Assembly: GCA_004124475.1 (NCBI GenBank)
Contig: SCKK01000009.1
Location: 1 to 64,000, forward strand
Length of the DNA: 64,000 nucleotides
Reading direction: 5' to 3'
DNA from: Fidelibacterota bacterium
GTDB lineage: Bacteria > Fidelibacterota > Marinisomatia > Marinisomatales > SCKK01
Shown: in pieces, positions 1-9,127 of the stretch
Numbering within the stretch: the first letter of the stretch is position 1
How the letters are laid out: every line of letters begins with the position of its first letter
Notes under the pieces: generated by a model
Database searches by the model: none
Seen by the model: the letters and a program-made list of their open reading frames with translations, nothing else
What the model was told of the DNA's origin: nothing
Position numbers and translations under genes: made by a program

Positions 1-2
1 AG

Positions 3-149
3 ATCACACGGGATCTGAAGGCATTACAGGAAATCGTTATTGAAGAAAAAGAGAAACAACTTGTTATCAGAACAGAATGTCAGGGTGTTAGTGGCAAAGT
101 GTTCAAGGCAGTAGGAGTTGCTCTACCACCAACTATTAGGGCTCAATGA
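3..149 (+). pseudogene. C-terminal end of a transposase, cut by the window edge (IS1634/IS4-like)
   Basis: An open frame enters from the left edge and ends at a TGA at 147-149, giving 48 residues. The tail contains LVIRTECQG and KVFKAVGVALPPTIR, which from memory resembles the C-terminus of IS1634-type DDE transposases. Nothing upstream is visible, so it cannot be said whether the gene is intact. The sequence after the stop (150-600) is AT-rich and has no convincing gene. The family assignment is a recollection of sequence style, not a search result. Confidence 0.45.
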
Positions 150-599
150 AAAATACGAGAAAACGTGAAAACGTGGTGCCAAGCTCTATTTGGAGTCGTG
201 TAAGTGTATTTATTACTAAAGTTAACTATTACAACTGTAAAAGATCAGTCTAAATAAAATAAGTATAAACTGAGAAAATATAAACAATGAATCCCTCATT
301 ATCCATCATAGTCCTCCAATTTAATTTTTTGCGTGTAAGAATAATTCGAACAAGCTAATAGTTTTCAAATTGTTCAGTATAGTGAATCCAAATAATTAAT
401 TAGGTTTAAAAGCGCCAGAGGATATGTTTCGTAAAATACACCATTAACAAGCCATGTTTCCGCAAGCATCCCTGCGATCCCGAACGGTAGGATTTCTCCC
501 GATAGTTATCGGGTTTCTGACCCTGGCTCCTCTCATTGCCTTTCCACGGATAAGGTAACTTAAATGCTGATCCATATACACCCCTATTATTCACGGTTT

Positions 600-1300
600 A
601 CTAATGAGTGTAGTTCTATTCTCCTCTATTATTCTCAAAGTTCTGTGTCAGTGAAAGAGGAGTAGAACCACTCGGGTGCCCAGTGCCCCTTTGTCAGCTA
701 GCTGGCGGATGTTACCTCATACAGTTTGATATCTCGTATAACATCAGAAAGCATTACCTTTCCTTTTTTGCTCTTACGGACTCATGAGCCAAACCAAATC
801 TCTCCCGCTTATTTCGTCTTCCTTATACAGGCCGGTCTTTGCAGGTTGTTATTCTACCAACTGGCGGACTGGGAGATGGCTCTTCCCGACGTTATCTCTA
901 CAGGTCTTTTGATGGATGCCCAGACCCCTAGTGGGTTACTATGGTGTATTTACCCGTTTCTTCCCACAGCATCATCGGCTTTCTCCTCGTTTCGACAAGG
1001 TCAGCTTTCCCACAAAACTATACAGCGGCTTCCGTATAGAAACTCAATTTCGTGGCTGCAGTAATTCCTTTATGTTTAAGCCTCCGTCTTTGCTCGCCAC
1101 ACTACCGCTCCTACCATTATGGTTATTACCATTTGGCAGCTGTAGCATTTACTTCCCTGCCTGACGGAAGGCAGGCGAGCAGAACATGATACGTTACCTT
1201 TCCATAAATCGGATATACTAACTGTCCGAACCGGGCAGTTGACAGTAGGGAACTTCAACTTCATTAAAGCTATAGCCTTGTCAGTACTCCCGAAACTTAA
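600..1300. other. Non-coding, structured block of unknown nature
   Basis: About 700 bp with no credible gene; the short frames here lack ribosome binding sites and overlap on both strands. A strong imperfect hairpin pairs 606-627 (GAGTGTAGTTCTATTCTCCTCT minus bulges) with 656-673. A second palindrome of the TGCCTGACGG..AGGCAGGC type lies near 1160-1182. The short frames PPSLLAT (plus) and NCPVRTVSISDLWKGNV (minus) recall hypothetical peptides that recur in many bacterial genomes, which would fit a conserved RNA or intron-like element rather than a protein. The orientation is unknown and this is weakly supported. Confidence 0.25.
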
Positions 1301-1385
1301 GTCAATAAATATGGGGAGAATTGTAGTTCTTAAACAAATTCCCTGATAACAGAAATTTCAAGAGACTCTTATGAAGTGTAGTGAT

Positions 1386-1601
1386 TCAATTGGTAAAGGT
1401 TACATAAAAAATGTAAGCTCCAATCAAAAGGAATATGGCACCCCACAGCCATCGGTTTGCAAGAATGGCAGTATCGGTAATTATTACCACTCTATTGAAT
1501 ACAGAGCCTATTCGGATCAATACTGCTGGTCTCAGCAGTAATAGAAGACCGCTCAATATTATAATACCGGCAAGGATTAATAACAGGATTATCGTCAACA
1601 T
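1386..1601 (-). CDS. Small two-helix membrane protein
   Basis: Seventy-one residues with two hydrophobic segments, roughly residues 2-28 and 50-68, and a short polar loop between. The ATG follows a GAGGG ribosome binding site. It shares its plan with the upstream 68-residue protein: N-terminal helix, a P-x-x-L-I-x-x-x-x-V-x-N-R segment and a second helix, so the two look like paralogues in tandem about 70 bp apart. They precede the first prepilin cluster on the same strand order. No function is recognised. Confidence 0.6.
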   Translation of the reverse strand: MLTIILLLILAGIIILSGLLLLLRPAVLIRIGSVFNRVVIITDTAILANRWLWGAIFLLIGAYIFYVTFTN

Positions 1602-1671
1602 AAGAGCCCTCGATTTTTTTAACTGTTTCTAAAGGAAAATCTTTGCAACATTTATGAAACCCGCTACGTTA

Positions 1672-1878
1672 CTACCCCCAAATTAAGAAATATACCATAG
1701 TCATTCCCAACACCAATAGCAGGATACCAAATGGAATACGCCTGGAAAAAATGCGCTCATTGGAGTCTATATTGCGATTTAAAACTTCACTTGATTGAAT
1801 GAGTGTTTTAGGCGAAAAGAACAATAGTATCCCCATTAAAGATGATATGGTAGCGACAATTATTAGAATTATTTTCAA
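1672..1878 (-). CDS. Small two-helix membrane protein (paralogue of its neighbour)
   Basis: Sixty-eight residues starting at a TTG that sits just after a strong AAAGGAGGTTAAAT ribosome binding site, which decides the start. Two hydrophobic helices (about 2-22 and 48-66) flank a segment with SPKTLIQSSEVLNR, closely matching the RPAVLIRIGSVFNR of the next gene. It lies about 80 bp downstream of the PilX-like gene on the same strand and may be the distal part of that transcript. The function is unknown. A role linked to the pilus is suggested only by position. Confidence 0.6.
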   Translation of the reverse strand: MKIILIIVATISSLMGILLFFSPKTLIQSSEVLNRNIDSNERIFSRRIPFGILLLVLGMTMVYFLIWG

Positions 1879-1959
1879 TTTAACCTCCTTTGGATTACTT
1901 CCTTACGTATCGGAATATTAGCAACTTATCAATTATAGGAAAAGATATTTAAGGAGCTG

Positions 1960-3249
1960 TCACAACATTTTCCATGATCCGGGAACAATAGTTGGTTTCA
2001 ATCCCCCGGTAGCTGAGCCAGGGAGTGGCGGAATAAACTCCATTTCGCTGTTCGTTATTCTGTCAAGTTTTGTAGCATTGGCCACTATAGCCCCCTGGAA
2101 AGTAGCCGACTCTATTTCTACAGTTCCAGTAGAATAACAAATCGCATATATGGTTCCTCTGAGTTGCAAGTCTCCCAAAGATTCCACATTCGCGAAAACA
2201 ACGCCGGCTGAAATATCTATATTTGTGTATGAAAATAATTCATTAACTCTGCTGGGGCGATCATTGAATGGGAGATGGCTCCAATCCAAACCATATTGAG
2301 TTCCCGTAGAGATAACAGCAATATCCCCCGATGCAATGGTAATAATATTATCTCCAACACTGCAACTGCTTTTATAATCTACTGTTCCATCAACAATAAT
2401 CCATCCCGGGTTTTGTGTTGTTTCGGATGGTATAGTTGCATCACTCCCAGTTACAGTGAGATTACCCTTAATAAATATCGTGTTATTTTCATAGGCGGAA
2501 AGATCCCATTCAGAGTCAATTGTCAAATTACCATTTATTTTGTTTCCACTCGTGGAAGTAATGGAGGATGCAATGGCAAGTAATGAATCATGAATCGTTG
2601 TATCAAAGATTGGGAACTCAGGAAAAGGTGGAGGATAGACCTGCCAGTTGTACGTGTCATCAAACGGATCGTCAGAAGTTACTACATGACCTGGAGTAAC
2701 GTATATTGTTGTCGTATCAATTCTTGACCTAGATGTTTTTACGTATACGTTCGTTCCAAAAAAGAGATGCCCCTTTAAATCATTATTTTTTCCAATTAAG
2801 ATATAGTCTTTCTTTTGGGGATCTTCGAGTTCCTTTATATACAGAGAAAATGAAAATACCTCGCCCTGAGCACTAAACTTTACCTGAATTTTCTTGATTG
2901 AACGCTCAAAAACACCCGTTGACACCACCCTTCGTATATCGGAGTTGAGCTTTGTCCCATCTTCATCAAGTGTGTCAACCTCTACAAAAAATTTACTTTT
3001 TCCGATTATTATATAGTCCGATGTGCCCGTCCAGTTGGCAAAGTTATCTACTAAATGGTAAAAAGCATATTCAACACCTGCTACGGCTGCCAGTTCAGCC
3101 TGAGTATCAAGATATAAGTTTGCTGTTTTACCATTACTGATCACTAATAAATTAGATAAAGTATATGACATCAACCCAAACAGCACCAAAACCATGATGA
3201 CAGTTCCTAAATAGATTATACCTTCATTTTTTCTAAACACTTTAATCAT
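1960..3249 (-). CDS. PilX-like minor pilus assembly protein
   Basis: 429 residues. The N-terminus MIKVFRKNEG is followed by a hydrophobic helix (about residues 11-35), then AELAAVAGVEYAFYHLVDN, the arrangement of PilX/PilX_N proteins, which resemble pilins but lack the usual GF-x5-E cleavage site. The long C-terminal part is beta-rich, with repeated hydrophobic strands (NLTIDSEW, NLTVTGSDAT), as in polymer-like or tip-exposed domains. It is last of four pilin-like genes, 18 bp after the previous one, and probably co-transcribed. In type IV pili such proteins help form the tip complex that primes assembly. PilX is the best guess; a lineage-specific pseudopilin is the alternative. Confidence 0.65.
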   Translation of the reverse strand: MIKVFRKNEGIIYLGTVIMVLVLFGLMSYTLSNLLVISNGKTANLYLDTQAELAAVAGVEYAFYHLVDNFANWTGTSDYIIIGKSKFFVEVDTLDEDGTKLNSDIRRVVSTGVFERSIKKIQVKFSAQGEVFSFSLYIKELEDPQKKDYILIGKNNDLKGHLFFGTNVYVKTSRSRIDTTTIYVTPGHVVTSDDPFDDTYNWQVYPPPFPEFPIFDTTIHDSLLAIASSITSTSGNKINGNLTIDSEWDLSAYENNTIFIKGNLTVTGSDATIPSETTQNPGWIIVDGTVDYKSSCSVGDNIITIASGDIAVISTGTQYGLDWSHLPFNDRPSRVNELFSYTNIDISAGVVFANVESLGDLQLRGTIYAICYSTGTVEIESATFQGAIVANATKLDRITNSEMEFIPPLPGSATGGLKPTIVPGSWKML

Positions 3250-3267
3250 CGTTTACGTCAAACTCTA

Positions 3268-3810
3268 TTATTTTACAACTCCATACTTTAGATTTTGAGG
3301 AAAAGTGGTCGTTCGTATCTTCATTGATTCACTGCCTTTTGTAGCATAAAGGTCCAGTCTCACCTGCCAGATGGACAATATACTGCTACTTGTGAGCGGG
3401 TCTTGATTGATGATGGAGTCGCCAACAGTGTAATAAAAAAACCTGGTTGAATCTGTTAAATATTGAGCGATAAGGTATTCTCCTTCACCACTGATGCTTC
3501 GATATAATTTCCCAGTATCGTAGCGATATTGGATCGTCTCGAGTCTTGAGTTAGTAAATGTTATTGTTGTTTTATCAGCATAGCTAATATTCTGTATATC
3601 CCTTAGACCAAATAAATCATTATTTAATCTTCTCTGGGCAAGGTAAAGATTATCCTTGATTTCCTTGCTATTGAAAATGGATTCATAAACGTTCGCTCCC
3701 GCTCCGATAATACCAACAAGTAGAATTCCTATTATTCCAAAGATCATGATGGAAATAATTGTTTCCATTAACGTAAAACCACGGTTGTTCTGTATTAATC
3801 TTACTATCAT
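3268..3810 (-). CDS. Type IV prepilin, PilW/GspJ-like
   Basis: 180 residues with a classical class III signal: short basic leader NNRG, then FTLMETIISIMIFGIIGILLV, with Glu at position +5 of the mature protein. The prepilin peptidase in this window would cleave after Gly. The size and place between a PilV-like and a PilX-like gene suggest a minor pilin of the PilW/GspJ type. It is in a tight run of four genes (24 bp or less between reading frames). The globular part has no recognised motif. Confidence 0.75.
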   Translation of the reverse strand: MIVRLIQNNRGFTLMETIISIMIFGIIGILLVGIIGAGANVYESIFNSKEIKDNLYLAQRRLNNDLFGLRDIQNISYADKTTITFTNSRLETIQYRYDTGKLYRSISGEGEYLIAQYLTDSTRFFYYTVGDSIINQDPLTSSSILSIWQVRLDLYATKGSESMKIRTTTFPQNLKYGVVK

Positions 3811-3834
3811 ATTAATATCTAAAATAACTCATGT

Positions 3835-4311
3835 TTAATAATGGCTTGACATAATAGTTTCTAAGACAACAGGATCAATACCGGCATGAGTTACCGTCAC
3901 AATGATTTTTTTCATATCCGTAGCCGTGAGGACGCTGTCATCTAAACTCGTGGGTAGTACATAAAATACCCTCACCTTTTCTGTGAAACCCGGAAAACCG
4001 GAAATAGAACTCGTTGTGAAATCAGCAAAGTCATCAACATCATCATAAGCTGCATCATTATCTTCTAAGCCAAATGAACTTGTCGGTGTCCAGGGTGGGG
4101 TTTGGTTATCATCAAATTGTTTACTAATTACTGTATTCATCAATTCTTTACCCAAAAAAATCGCCTTGGTATAGAGTTCAGATGTTACTCCTATAGATTT
4201 CTGCCCCGATAATACTCTCAACATAACCGCATAAACCAAAGCAAGGATCACCAGTGAAACAATTACCTCCACTAAACTAAATCCAGAATCTTTTTTAATT
4301 GACCGAATCAT
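3835..4311 (-). CDS. Type IV prepilin, PilV/GspI-like
   Basis: About 158 residues. The ATG at 4311 gives a leader MIRSIKKDSG before FSLVEVIVSLVILALVYAVM, with the expected Gly(-1), Phe(+1) and Glu(+5). A TTG at 4341 would add ten residues and overlap the upstream gene by 14 bp; the shorter leader fits the family better, though no clear ribosome binding site decides. FSLVEVIVSL with a small globular domain is typical of minor pilins PilV or GspI. Second gene of the four-gene cluster. Confidence 0.75.
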   Translation of the reverse strand: MIRSIKKDSGFSLVEVIVSLVILALVYAVMLRVLSGQKSIGVTSELYTKAIFLGKELMNTVISKQFDDNQTPPWTPTSSFGLEDNDAAYDDVDDFADFTTSSISGFPGFTEKVRVFYVLPTSLDDSVLTATDMKKIIVTVTHAGIDPVVLETIMSSHY

Positions 4312-4327
4312 TGAACTTTTAATGAAT

Positions 4328-4807
4328 TTACCATCCAACAATCTTAACCATACCTGTTACATTTTCCACGCTAATTGTCGTAGAATTGTTTAATATAATC
4401 TCACCGGAATTAGATGTATTGCCAAACCAGTCAAATGCAATGTTTTTATCAGAACCGATATTAAGACTGGTTATAACAACATTCTTATATTCTCCCTGAT
4501 CCAAATACTTAATGAAATCTTGTTGTTCAAATGGATCTTTAACTAATGCTCGGGTTGCCTTGTTAATTCCGGAATATATTTTATATAGATTACTCACATC
4601 ATCAAATTCTACCCATGAGCTGTCGTGTTCGTTCATGGCAATCGTCTGGGCATACCGGATATCTGCCATGATCTGCTTTGCGGCAGCCATAACCTTGATA
4701 TTGTGATAATGGTCATATAATCTGGGGACTGCAAAAACGGAAATTATCCCAATAATAACTAATACTATGATAATTTCGGTTAATGTAAATCCTTTCTGCT
4801 TACTCAT
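4328..4807 (-). CDS. Type IV prepilin, FimT/GspH-like
   Basis: 159 residues. MSKQKG precedes FTLTEIIIVLVIIGIISVFAVPRLYDH, a classical prepilin N-terminus, followed by AAKQIMADIRYAQTIAMNEH, the FimT/GspH signature helix. A GGGAGG site lies 8 bp before the ATG. It is the first gene of the minor pilin cluster, so the promoter should lie in the 480-bp gap to the right. In type II secretion or type IV pili GspH/FimT helps start the filament. Confidence 0.8.
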   Translation of the reverse strand: MSKQKGFTLTEIIIVLVIIGIISVFAVPRLYDHYHNIKVMAAAKQIMADIRYAQTIAMNEHDSSWVEFDDVSNLYKIYSGINKATRALVKDPFEQQDFIKYLDQGEYKNVVITSLNIGSDKNIAFDWFGNTSNSGEIILNNSTTISVENVTGMVKIVGW

Positions 4808-5286
4808 GTCTTAAACCTCCCAAAAATTTACTCATAACAATACTGAAAAGAAAGTATCACCTATAAAATTTCAGAACTATGTGATTCATTTCACAAATCC
4901 TTTTTGGCTCCCCACTCCTTTGTCTGCGTTACATAAACTTGATTGACCTCCAAGCATAATCATGTGTAATAGGAAACTGCCTTATCAGACATTATACTCC
5001 TCTTTTTTAACGCTACTGTCCATTTCCATCTGAACTAAAACATGGACATTTAACCGATGAAAAAATATGTGCATCTTTTAAATATAACTGATAGTTTTGA
5101 GCAAGAATCCGGTAAACTCGTTAATGTTATGAAAAAATCAGTGGCTTAATGATGGAGACCAGGACTTGCGGAATATGTAAATGAATAAACTATATTAAAT
5201 ACATGCTATTAGTAGTTACCTTATTATTGGGATGTCATTTAATTAAAACTTTTTGCAATGTGACAACTCGTCACAAGTTAACATGA
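4808..5286. other. Divergent intergenic region between pilin cluster and glycosyltransferase-like gene
   Basis: About 480 bp separate two divergent genes and should hold two promoters, neither of which could be assigned. A 30-codon frame at 5057-5149 has no ribosome binding site and is not called. Near the right end lies a palindrome described separately. No sigma-54 motif with correct GG-N10-GC spacing was found here. Confidence 0.4.
5259..5275. promoter_or_regulatory. Possible operator palindrome TGTGAC-N5-GTCACA
   Basis: A perfect six-base inverted repeat with a five-base centre lies 12 bp before the TTG (18 bp before the ATG) of the following gene. It resembles CRP/FNR half-sites, but the spacing between TGTGA and TCACA is 7 rather than 6, so it may bind another dimeric regulator. 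It could also lie in the 5' untranslated region. Confidence 0.3.
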
Positions 5287-7335
5287 TTGGGTATGATAAG
5301 TCATAAAAACGTAACCAACCATTATTCAATCGACCGATTGATATTACTCTTTGCAACAGCGCTCGTGGTTGTAGTGCCTCTAACTTATTCATCAAATGTA
5401 ACTGAAATTACACTGTTTCCGAAGTTCATGGCACTTACCATAATTGTTTTAATTCTTACTATTTTATGGGTTATCAAAGTTATTAGTTCAAAAAAAGCCC
5501 CCTCCTTTTCTACCCCTCTGACACTCCCTATTCTATTTTTTCTTATAATCAACATTGCATCTTTGAATGCAGCCATAAACGTATATGCCAGTCTGTTTCC
5601 CCTATCTCAACTTTTTACATTAAATATTTTATTTTTTATTCTATACAATAACCTAACATCAAAAGGAATTCATCTCATCCTAAAAGCCTGGGCACTGACA
5701 GGTGCCATAGTGGCAATTATTGGTATTGGACAGTACCTTGGCTGGGGCTTTTATTGGATTCCTTCCGCCGGGAATCCCAGTTCCACGTTTGCATACCGGA
5801 ATATGGCGGCTATGTTTCTGATCTTGACTCTACCCATTGCTGGATACTTGTTCTCCAAAAGTCGCAGGATCAGAGAAGAGATTATATGGGGTCTTGTGAC
5901 AACCCTATTGACCATTTACCTCATTTATACACGAACCAGAGGCGCCTGGGTGGGACTTATAGGAGCCATATTCATTTCATTCATCAGCATATTGTGGCTA
6001 CGAAGAACCAAGGGGAAACTATTCGCAGACATAGGAAAACTCGTTCGAACGAGAAGCAAGTGGATCACAACTCTGGCTTGTATTGTGGTTATTGCTTTTA
6101 TGGCATCACTGGAACCTAATATTAAATACGTTAGTTCGTTTCCTGGGCAGAAATCAGAAATGCTGACTACAGCCATCTCAATTCTCAAGGAAGGCGGCGA
6201 CTCGGGACGTCTTGGTATCTGGAGAGTATCCTGGCGTATGTTTACGGATGGATTCAATTGGCTCTCCGGCGTGGGACTCAATAACTGGCAGTTTCTTTAT
6301 CCTGCTTACTCCAAGGGCCATATTATCAGTTTTACAACAATTGTGGGTCGACCCCACAACGACTTTCTGTGGATTTTAACAGAAACAGGTATTGTCGGTT
6401 TTGCCCTCTACATCTGGCTTCTCCTCACGGTTGCATACATGGTGTTCCGAATCTTGAAATACTCGTCGGACGCAAATACTGTTCTTCTAACAATCTGCCT
6501 GACCATCAGCATCCTCGCCATTATGGGGCACGCCATGTTTAGCTTTCCCAAAGAGCGCATTGCTTCATCCATGCTGTTCTGGATGATTCTGGCGTTTTTG
6601 ACGTACATCTATAAACTATTGCCCTCAATTACCAACAGAAATAGTTTGAATCCATTTCATTTTAATTTTATAGGTTCGGAAGAGGTTACTTTTCGCCTTG
6701 GAGTTTCTACTCTTATTGGTTTCGCGATTATCTCCACCCTATCCGTAGAACTGGGGCGCCGCCACCTGGTCTCCGATTATCACTTTAAACAAGCATATTT
6801 TTATTTTGAACGTGAAGTTTATCCAGGCGCGATTCAGGAATTAAACCGGGCGGAAGAATTCTGGTTCAACAGTTGGAAGACGTCCTATTTACTTGGACTG
6901 ACCTATTTGCAATCTCAAAACCATCCTGGGGCTGTCAATGCTTTTAAACGCTGTTTGACTTATAGTCCTTATTTTTTTAATGCTCATTATAATCTGGGGG
7001 TCACTTATTTCAAGAGCAACAATTTCCGGGAAGCCATAAAACATTTCGCATTCACCATTCTCATTAATCCAGATTTTGCAAAAGGTTATTATAATTTAGG
7101 TATCTCCTGGCATAGGGTTGGCAATGTGTCTGAAGCTGAAAAAAACTATAGATTAAGTATAGCCCTTGACTCAACCCAGGCAAGGTCCCATAATAATCTG
7201 GGCTCAATTCTGATGGAAAAAAAAGATTACGGAGAGGCACTCAGTCACTTTCAAAAAGCGCTGAAAATTGATCCTGATTTCCCGGAAGCCTTGCGGAATC
7301 TTGACAGCACCCTGGTAAAAATGAATCATCCATAA
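5287..7335 (+). CDS. O-antigen ligase/Wzy_C-domain membrane protein with C-terminal TPRs
   Basis: 682 residues. About eleven hydrophobic helices fill residues 12-480, with RTRGAWVGLIGA and RPHNDFLWILTETGIVGF, the hallmark loops of the Wzy_C/O-antigen ligase family (WaaL, PglL). Residues 500-680 hold TPR-like repeats (YYNLGISWHRVGNVSEAEKNYR and NNLGSILMEKKDYGEALSHFQKAL). These enzymes transfer lipid-linked glycans to lipid A or, in pilin glycosylases, to pilins. The gene sits between two prepilin clusters, so pilin glycosylation is a reasonable inference. The start is TTG 5287 or ATG 5293; neither has a clear ribosome binding site. Confidence 0.75.
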   Translation: MGMISHKNVTNHYSIDRLILLFATALVVVVPLTYSSNVTEITLFPKFMALTIIVLILTILWVIKVISSKKAPSFSTPLTLPILFFLIINIASLNAAINVYASLFPLSQLFTLNILFFILYNNLTSKGIHLILKAWALTGAIVAIIGIGQYLGWGFYWIPSAGNPSSTFAYRNMAAMFLILTLPIAGYLFSKSRRIREEIIWGLVTTLLTIYLIYTRTRGAWVGLIGAIFISFISILWLRRTKGKLFADIGKLVRTRSKWITTLACIVVIAFMASLEPNIKYVSSFPGQKSEMLTTAISILKEGGDSGRLGIWRVSWRMFTDGFNWLSGVGLNNWQFLYPAYSKGHIISFTTIVGRPHNDFLWILTETGIVGFALYIWLLLTVAYMVFRILKYSSDANTVLLTICLTISILAIMGHAMFSFPKERIASSMLFWMILAFLTYIYKLLPSITNRNSLNPFHFNFIGSEEVTFRLGVSTLIGFAIISTLSVELGRRHLVSDYHFKQAYFYFEREVYPGAIQELNRAEEFWFNSWKTSYLLGLTYLQSQNHPGAVNAFKRCLTYSPYFFNAHYNLGVTYFKSNNFREAIKHFAFTILINPDFAKGYYNLGISWHRVGNVSEAEKNYRLSIALDSTQARSHNNLGSILMEKKDYGEALSHFQKALKIDPDFPEALRNLDSTLVKMNHP

Positions 7336-7617
7336 AGAAACGTGGAAGAAATAGGATTCCTACACTAAATTAAAATTTATTTTTAAGGTTCATCGATATA
7401 ACCCGCACCGGAGTCTTTCCAAAAATCCTCTTTGGGATGAACATGAATAACAACCGGCCCACCTGCTGCTCTCCTCCCCTTACCACTGTCATTGCGAGGG
7501 AGTTTACGACCGAAGCCTGTCTGCTGCCAGGCAGGCAATCCCTTTTTAACGCCAATCGTACAATATTACGAGATTACTCTAAAAACACAATAAAAGCAGG
7601 TTTAGGATTTGTATAAT
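7336..7617. repeat. Intergenic dispersed repeat (TCATTGCGAGGGAG..CAATCCC type)
   Basis: The gap between convergent genes carries, at about 7488-7543, a sequence starting TCATTGCGAGGGAG and ending GGCAATCCC, with an inserted CTGCCAGGCAG palindrome. It resembles the widespread intergenic repeats beginning CATTGCGAGG and ending GAAGCAATC. No gene is supported here. Confidence 0.35.
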
Positions 7618-8109
7618 CTAAGGCTGGAATTTTACAAAATTTTTAATATCGGGGTCTTTTAAGATAAAACCGCCTACCCGGCCGCCAGCATCATCTAAAA
7701 ACGAATACTCATAAGAATTCCCCATGGGATTTGTGGGAATCTTTCCTTCCGAAAAAAGAGAAGCCGGGGCACCTCCATCGAAAAGGGTTGTGGTATCTGC
7801 CCAGGTTGAGGTCATTAAACCATCTGCTGGCGGTTCCGGGAATCCCGGTTGGCCGAACAGCATACTATTGTAGTAGTGATTCACGAAGGCCGTTCGAATG
7901 GATTCAAGATCTGCCTCTGACTTTGCGATTTTTGCATTGGCACTTAACTCTGTGAATATGGGAACGGCTACCACGGCTAACATACCGATGATGGCCACAG
8001 TAACGATGAGTTCTACCAGGCTAAATCCGGTCCTGGACTTTATTTCCCAAAAGAAAAGCGCCCCCACCGTATGCTGAGAACGCTTTTTCCCATTTTTGGC
8101 AGTTGTCAT
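7618..8109 (-). CDS. Type IV prepilin / type II-like pseudopilin
   Basis: 163 residues with FSLVELIVTVAIIGMLAVVAVPIFTEL after Gly, and Glu(+5). The leader is unusually long (about 28 residues before Gly) and includes a hydrophobic patch ALFFWEI; no better in-frame start codon is available. The region after the helix (AKSEADLESIRTAFVNHYYNS) is PilE/GspG-like. It is the last of three pilin genes and lies 20 bp after its neighbour. Confidence 0.75.
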   Translation of the reverse strand: MTTAKNGKKRSQHTVGALFFWEIKSRTGFSLVELIVTVAIIGMLAVVAVPIFTELSANAKIAKSEADLESIRTAFVNHYYNSMLFGQPGFPEPPADGLMTSTWADTTTLFDGGAPASLFSEGKIPTNPMGNSYEYSFLDDAGGRVGGFILKDPDIKNFVKFQP

Positions 8110-8129
8110 ACTATTTATTTCATAGCATC

Positions 8130-8546
8130 CTAATTTGCTTCCGATGCCTGTCTCACAATAGTATAACTACCTCTTCCGGCCCCACCAGCGTCTGAAGGTG
8201 TGTAAATCCAGCTAATGGTGCTATCTTCCCGCGCATAAGTAATCGTACCTGTGGCGGTTGCATAGGTCCAGCTGCTGGGCACATCGTCCATAACTGTCGT
8301 AAGAATGTTGGTGGATCGGGCAAGATAATCCCATTGACCAGTTGTAATCAGGCCTTCGGAAGCCTCTTGCTCAAGACCTGTTTTTATCTGGTTAATCACC
8401 GCATTTTCCGTACTTATGCGGGCCTGATGTAACAGACCAGACATTTTCGGTATCGCTACCGCAGCCAAAATACCGAGGATCACAATCACCAGGATCAGCT
8501 CGATGAGCGTGAAACCCTTGTTTTCCCGCGTTATTGTTTTCATCAT
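8130..8546 (-). CDS. Type IV pilin (PilA/PilE-like prepilin)
   Basis: 138 residues. MMKTITRENKG precedes FTLIELILVIVILGILAAVAIPKMSGL, the canonical major-pilin N-terminus. CAGGAGAAAA ends five bases before the ATGATG pair. The mature domain has no visible cysteine pair. Genes on both sides are also pilins, separated by 20-25 bp, so the cluster is probably transcribed from the sigma-54 promoter upstream. It is a candidate for the major pilin or a close homologue. Confidence 0.8.
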   Translation of the reverse strand: MMKTITRENKGFTLIELILVIVILGILAAVAIPKMSGLLHQARISTENAVINQIKTGLEQEASEGLITTGQWDYLARSTNILTTVMDDVPSSWTYATATGTITYAREDSTISWIYTPSDAGGAGRGSYTIVRQASEAN

Positions 8547-8571
8547 TTTTATTTTCTCCTGTTTATTTTGT

Positions 8572-9081
8572 TTAATAGCTGAATTTAGCTAAGATTGACG
8601 TATCTTCTTGATCTCGATACGTTACTATTGCGGGTATCACACTGGTAACAACATTACCATCTACCGTTGTGTAAGCAACTTCTGCTTGCTGTTCGACTGT
8701 TGCTGTATAAGGATTATCACCAAATGGAGATACCGGTACAATGGCAATAACTTCTCCAAGTGTTAACGTTTTAGATGAAGTACCAGGATAGTCTCCACCA
8801 CCAGCCCAAGCTTTTAAAGCGATTGTAGATGTTGATAGGTTAAACGCGGCCGTACCCGAATCCGGAAAAACTTCGATTGATCCAAAGTTAGTAGCAAGCT
8901 CGTTGAATTTCTGACCGACAGCCGAACCGATATCAGACAAGTTCGCTATCGTTTTATCTGCTTTAGCTTTCAGGTTTGTTTCAATGAAGGAAGGAACAGC
9001 CACAGCGGCCAGTATTCCCATGATGGCCGTGGTGACCACCAGTTCCATTAATGTAAAGCCTTTTTTATTTTTTCTAATCAT
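8572..9081 (-). CDS. pilA: Type IV pilin (PilA-like prepilin), first gene of a sigma-54 operon
   Basis: The frame is open from 9108, but the ATG at 9081 is preferred because AAAAGGAGAAAG lies just before it; this gives 169 residues with the leader MIRKNKKG. The mature N-terminus FTLMELVVTTAIMGILAAVAVPSFIET has Glu at +5. The rest is Ala/Thr-rich and small. A sigma-54 promoter ends about 47 bp upstream, as for the major pilin genes of Pseudomonas and Myxococcus. Two more pilins follow at once. The assignment as major pilin is inference from promoter and position. Confidence 0.75.
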   Translation of the reverse strand: MIRKNKKGFTLMELVVTTAIMGILAAVAVPSFIETNLKAKADKTIANLSDIGSAVGQKFNELATNFGSIEVFPDSGTAAFNLSTSTIALKAWAGGGDYPGTSSKTLTLGEVIAIVPVSPFGDNPYTATVEQQAEVAYTTVDGNVVTSVIPAIVTYRDQEDTSILAKFSY

Positions 9082-9127
9082 TTTCTTTCTCCTTTTAAAT
9101 TGAAGCATTTATTAACGCTTTTATCAT

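Noticed and set aside
726-1264. Overlapping frames of 112, 82 and 62 codons on both strands
   Set aside because: No ribosome binding sites, mutual overlap, and a hairpin-rich block; more likely non-coding.
5057-5149. 30-codon plus frame MKKYVHLLNITDSFEQESG
   Set aside because: No ribosome binding site or second copy; could be chance.
5259-5275. CRP site upstream of the O-antigen ligase-like gene
   Set aside because: The spacing between TGTGA and TCACA is 7, not 6; kept only as a possible operator.
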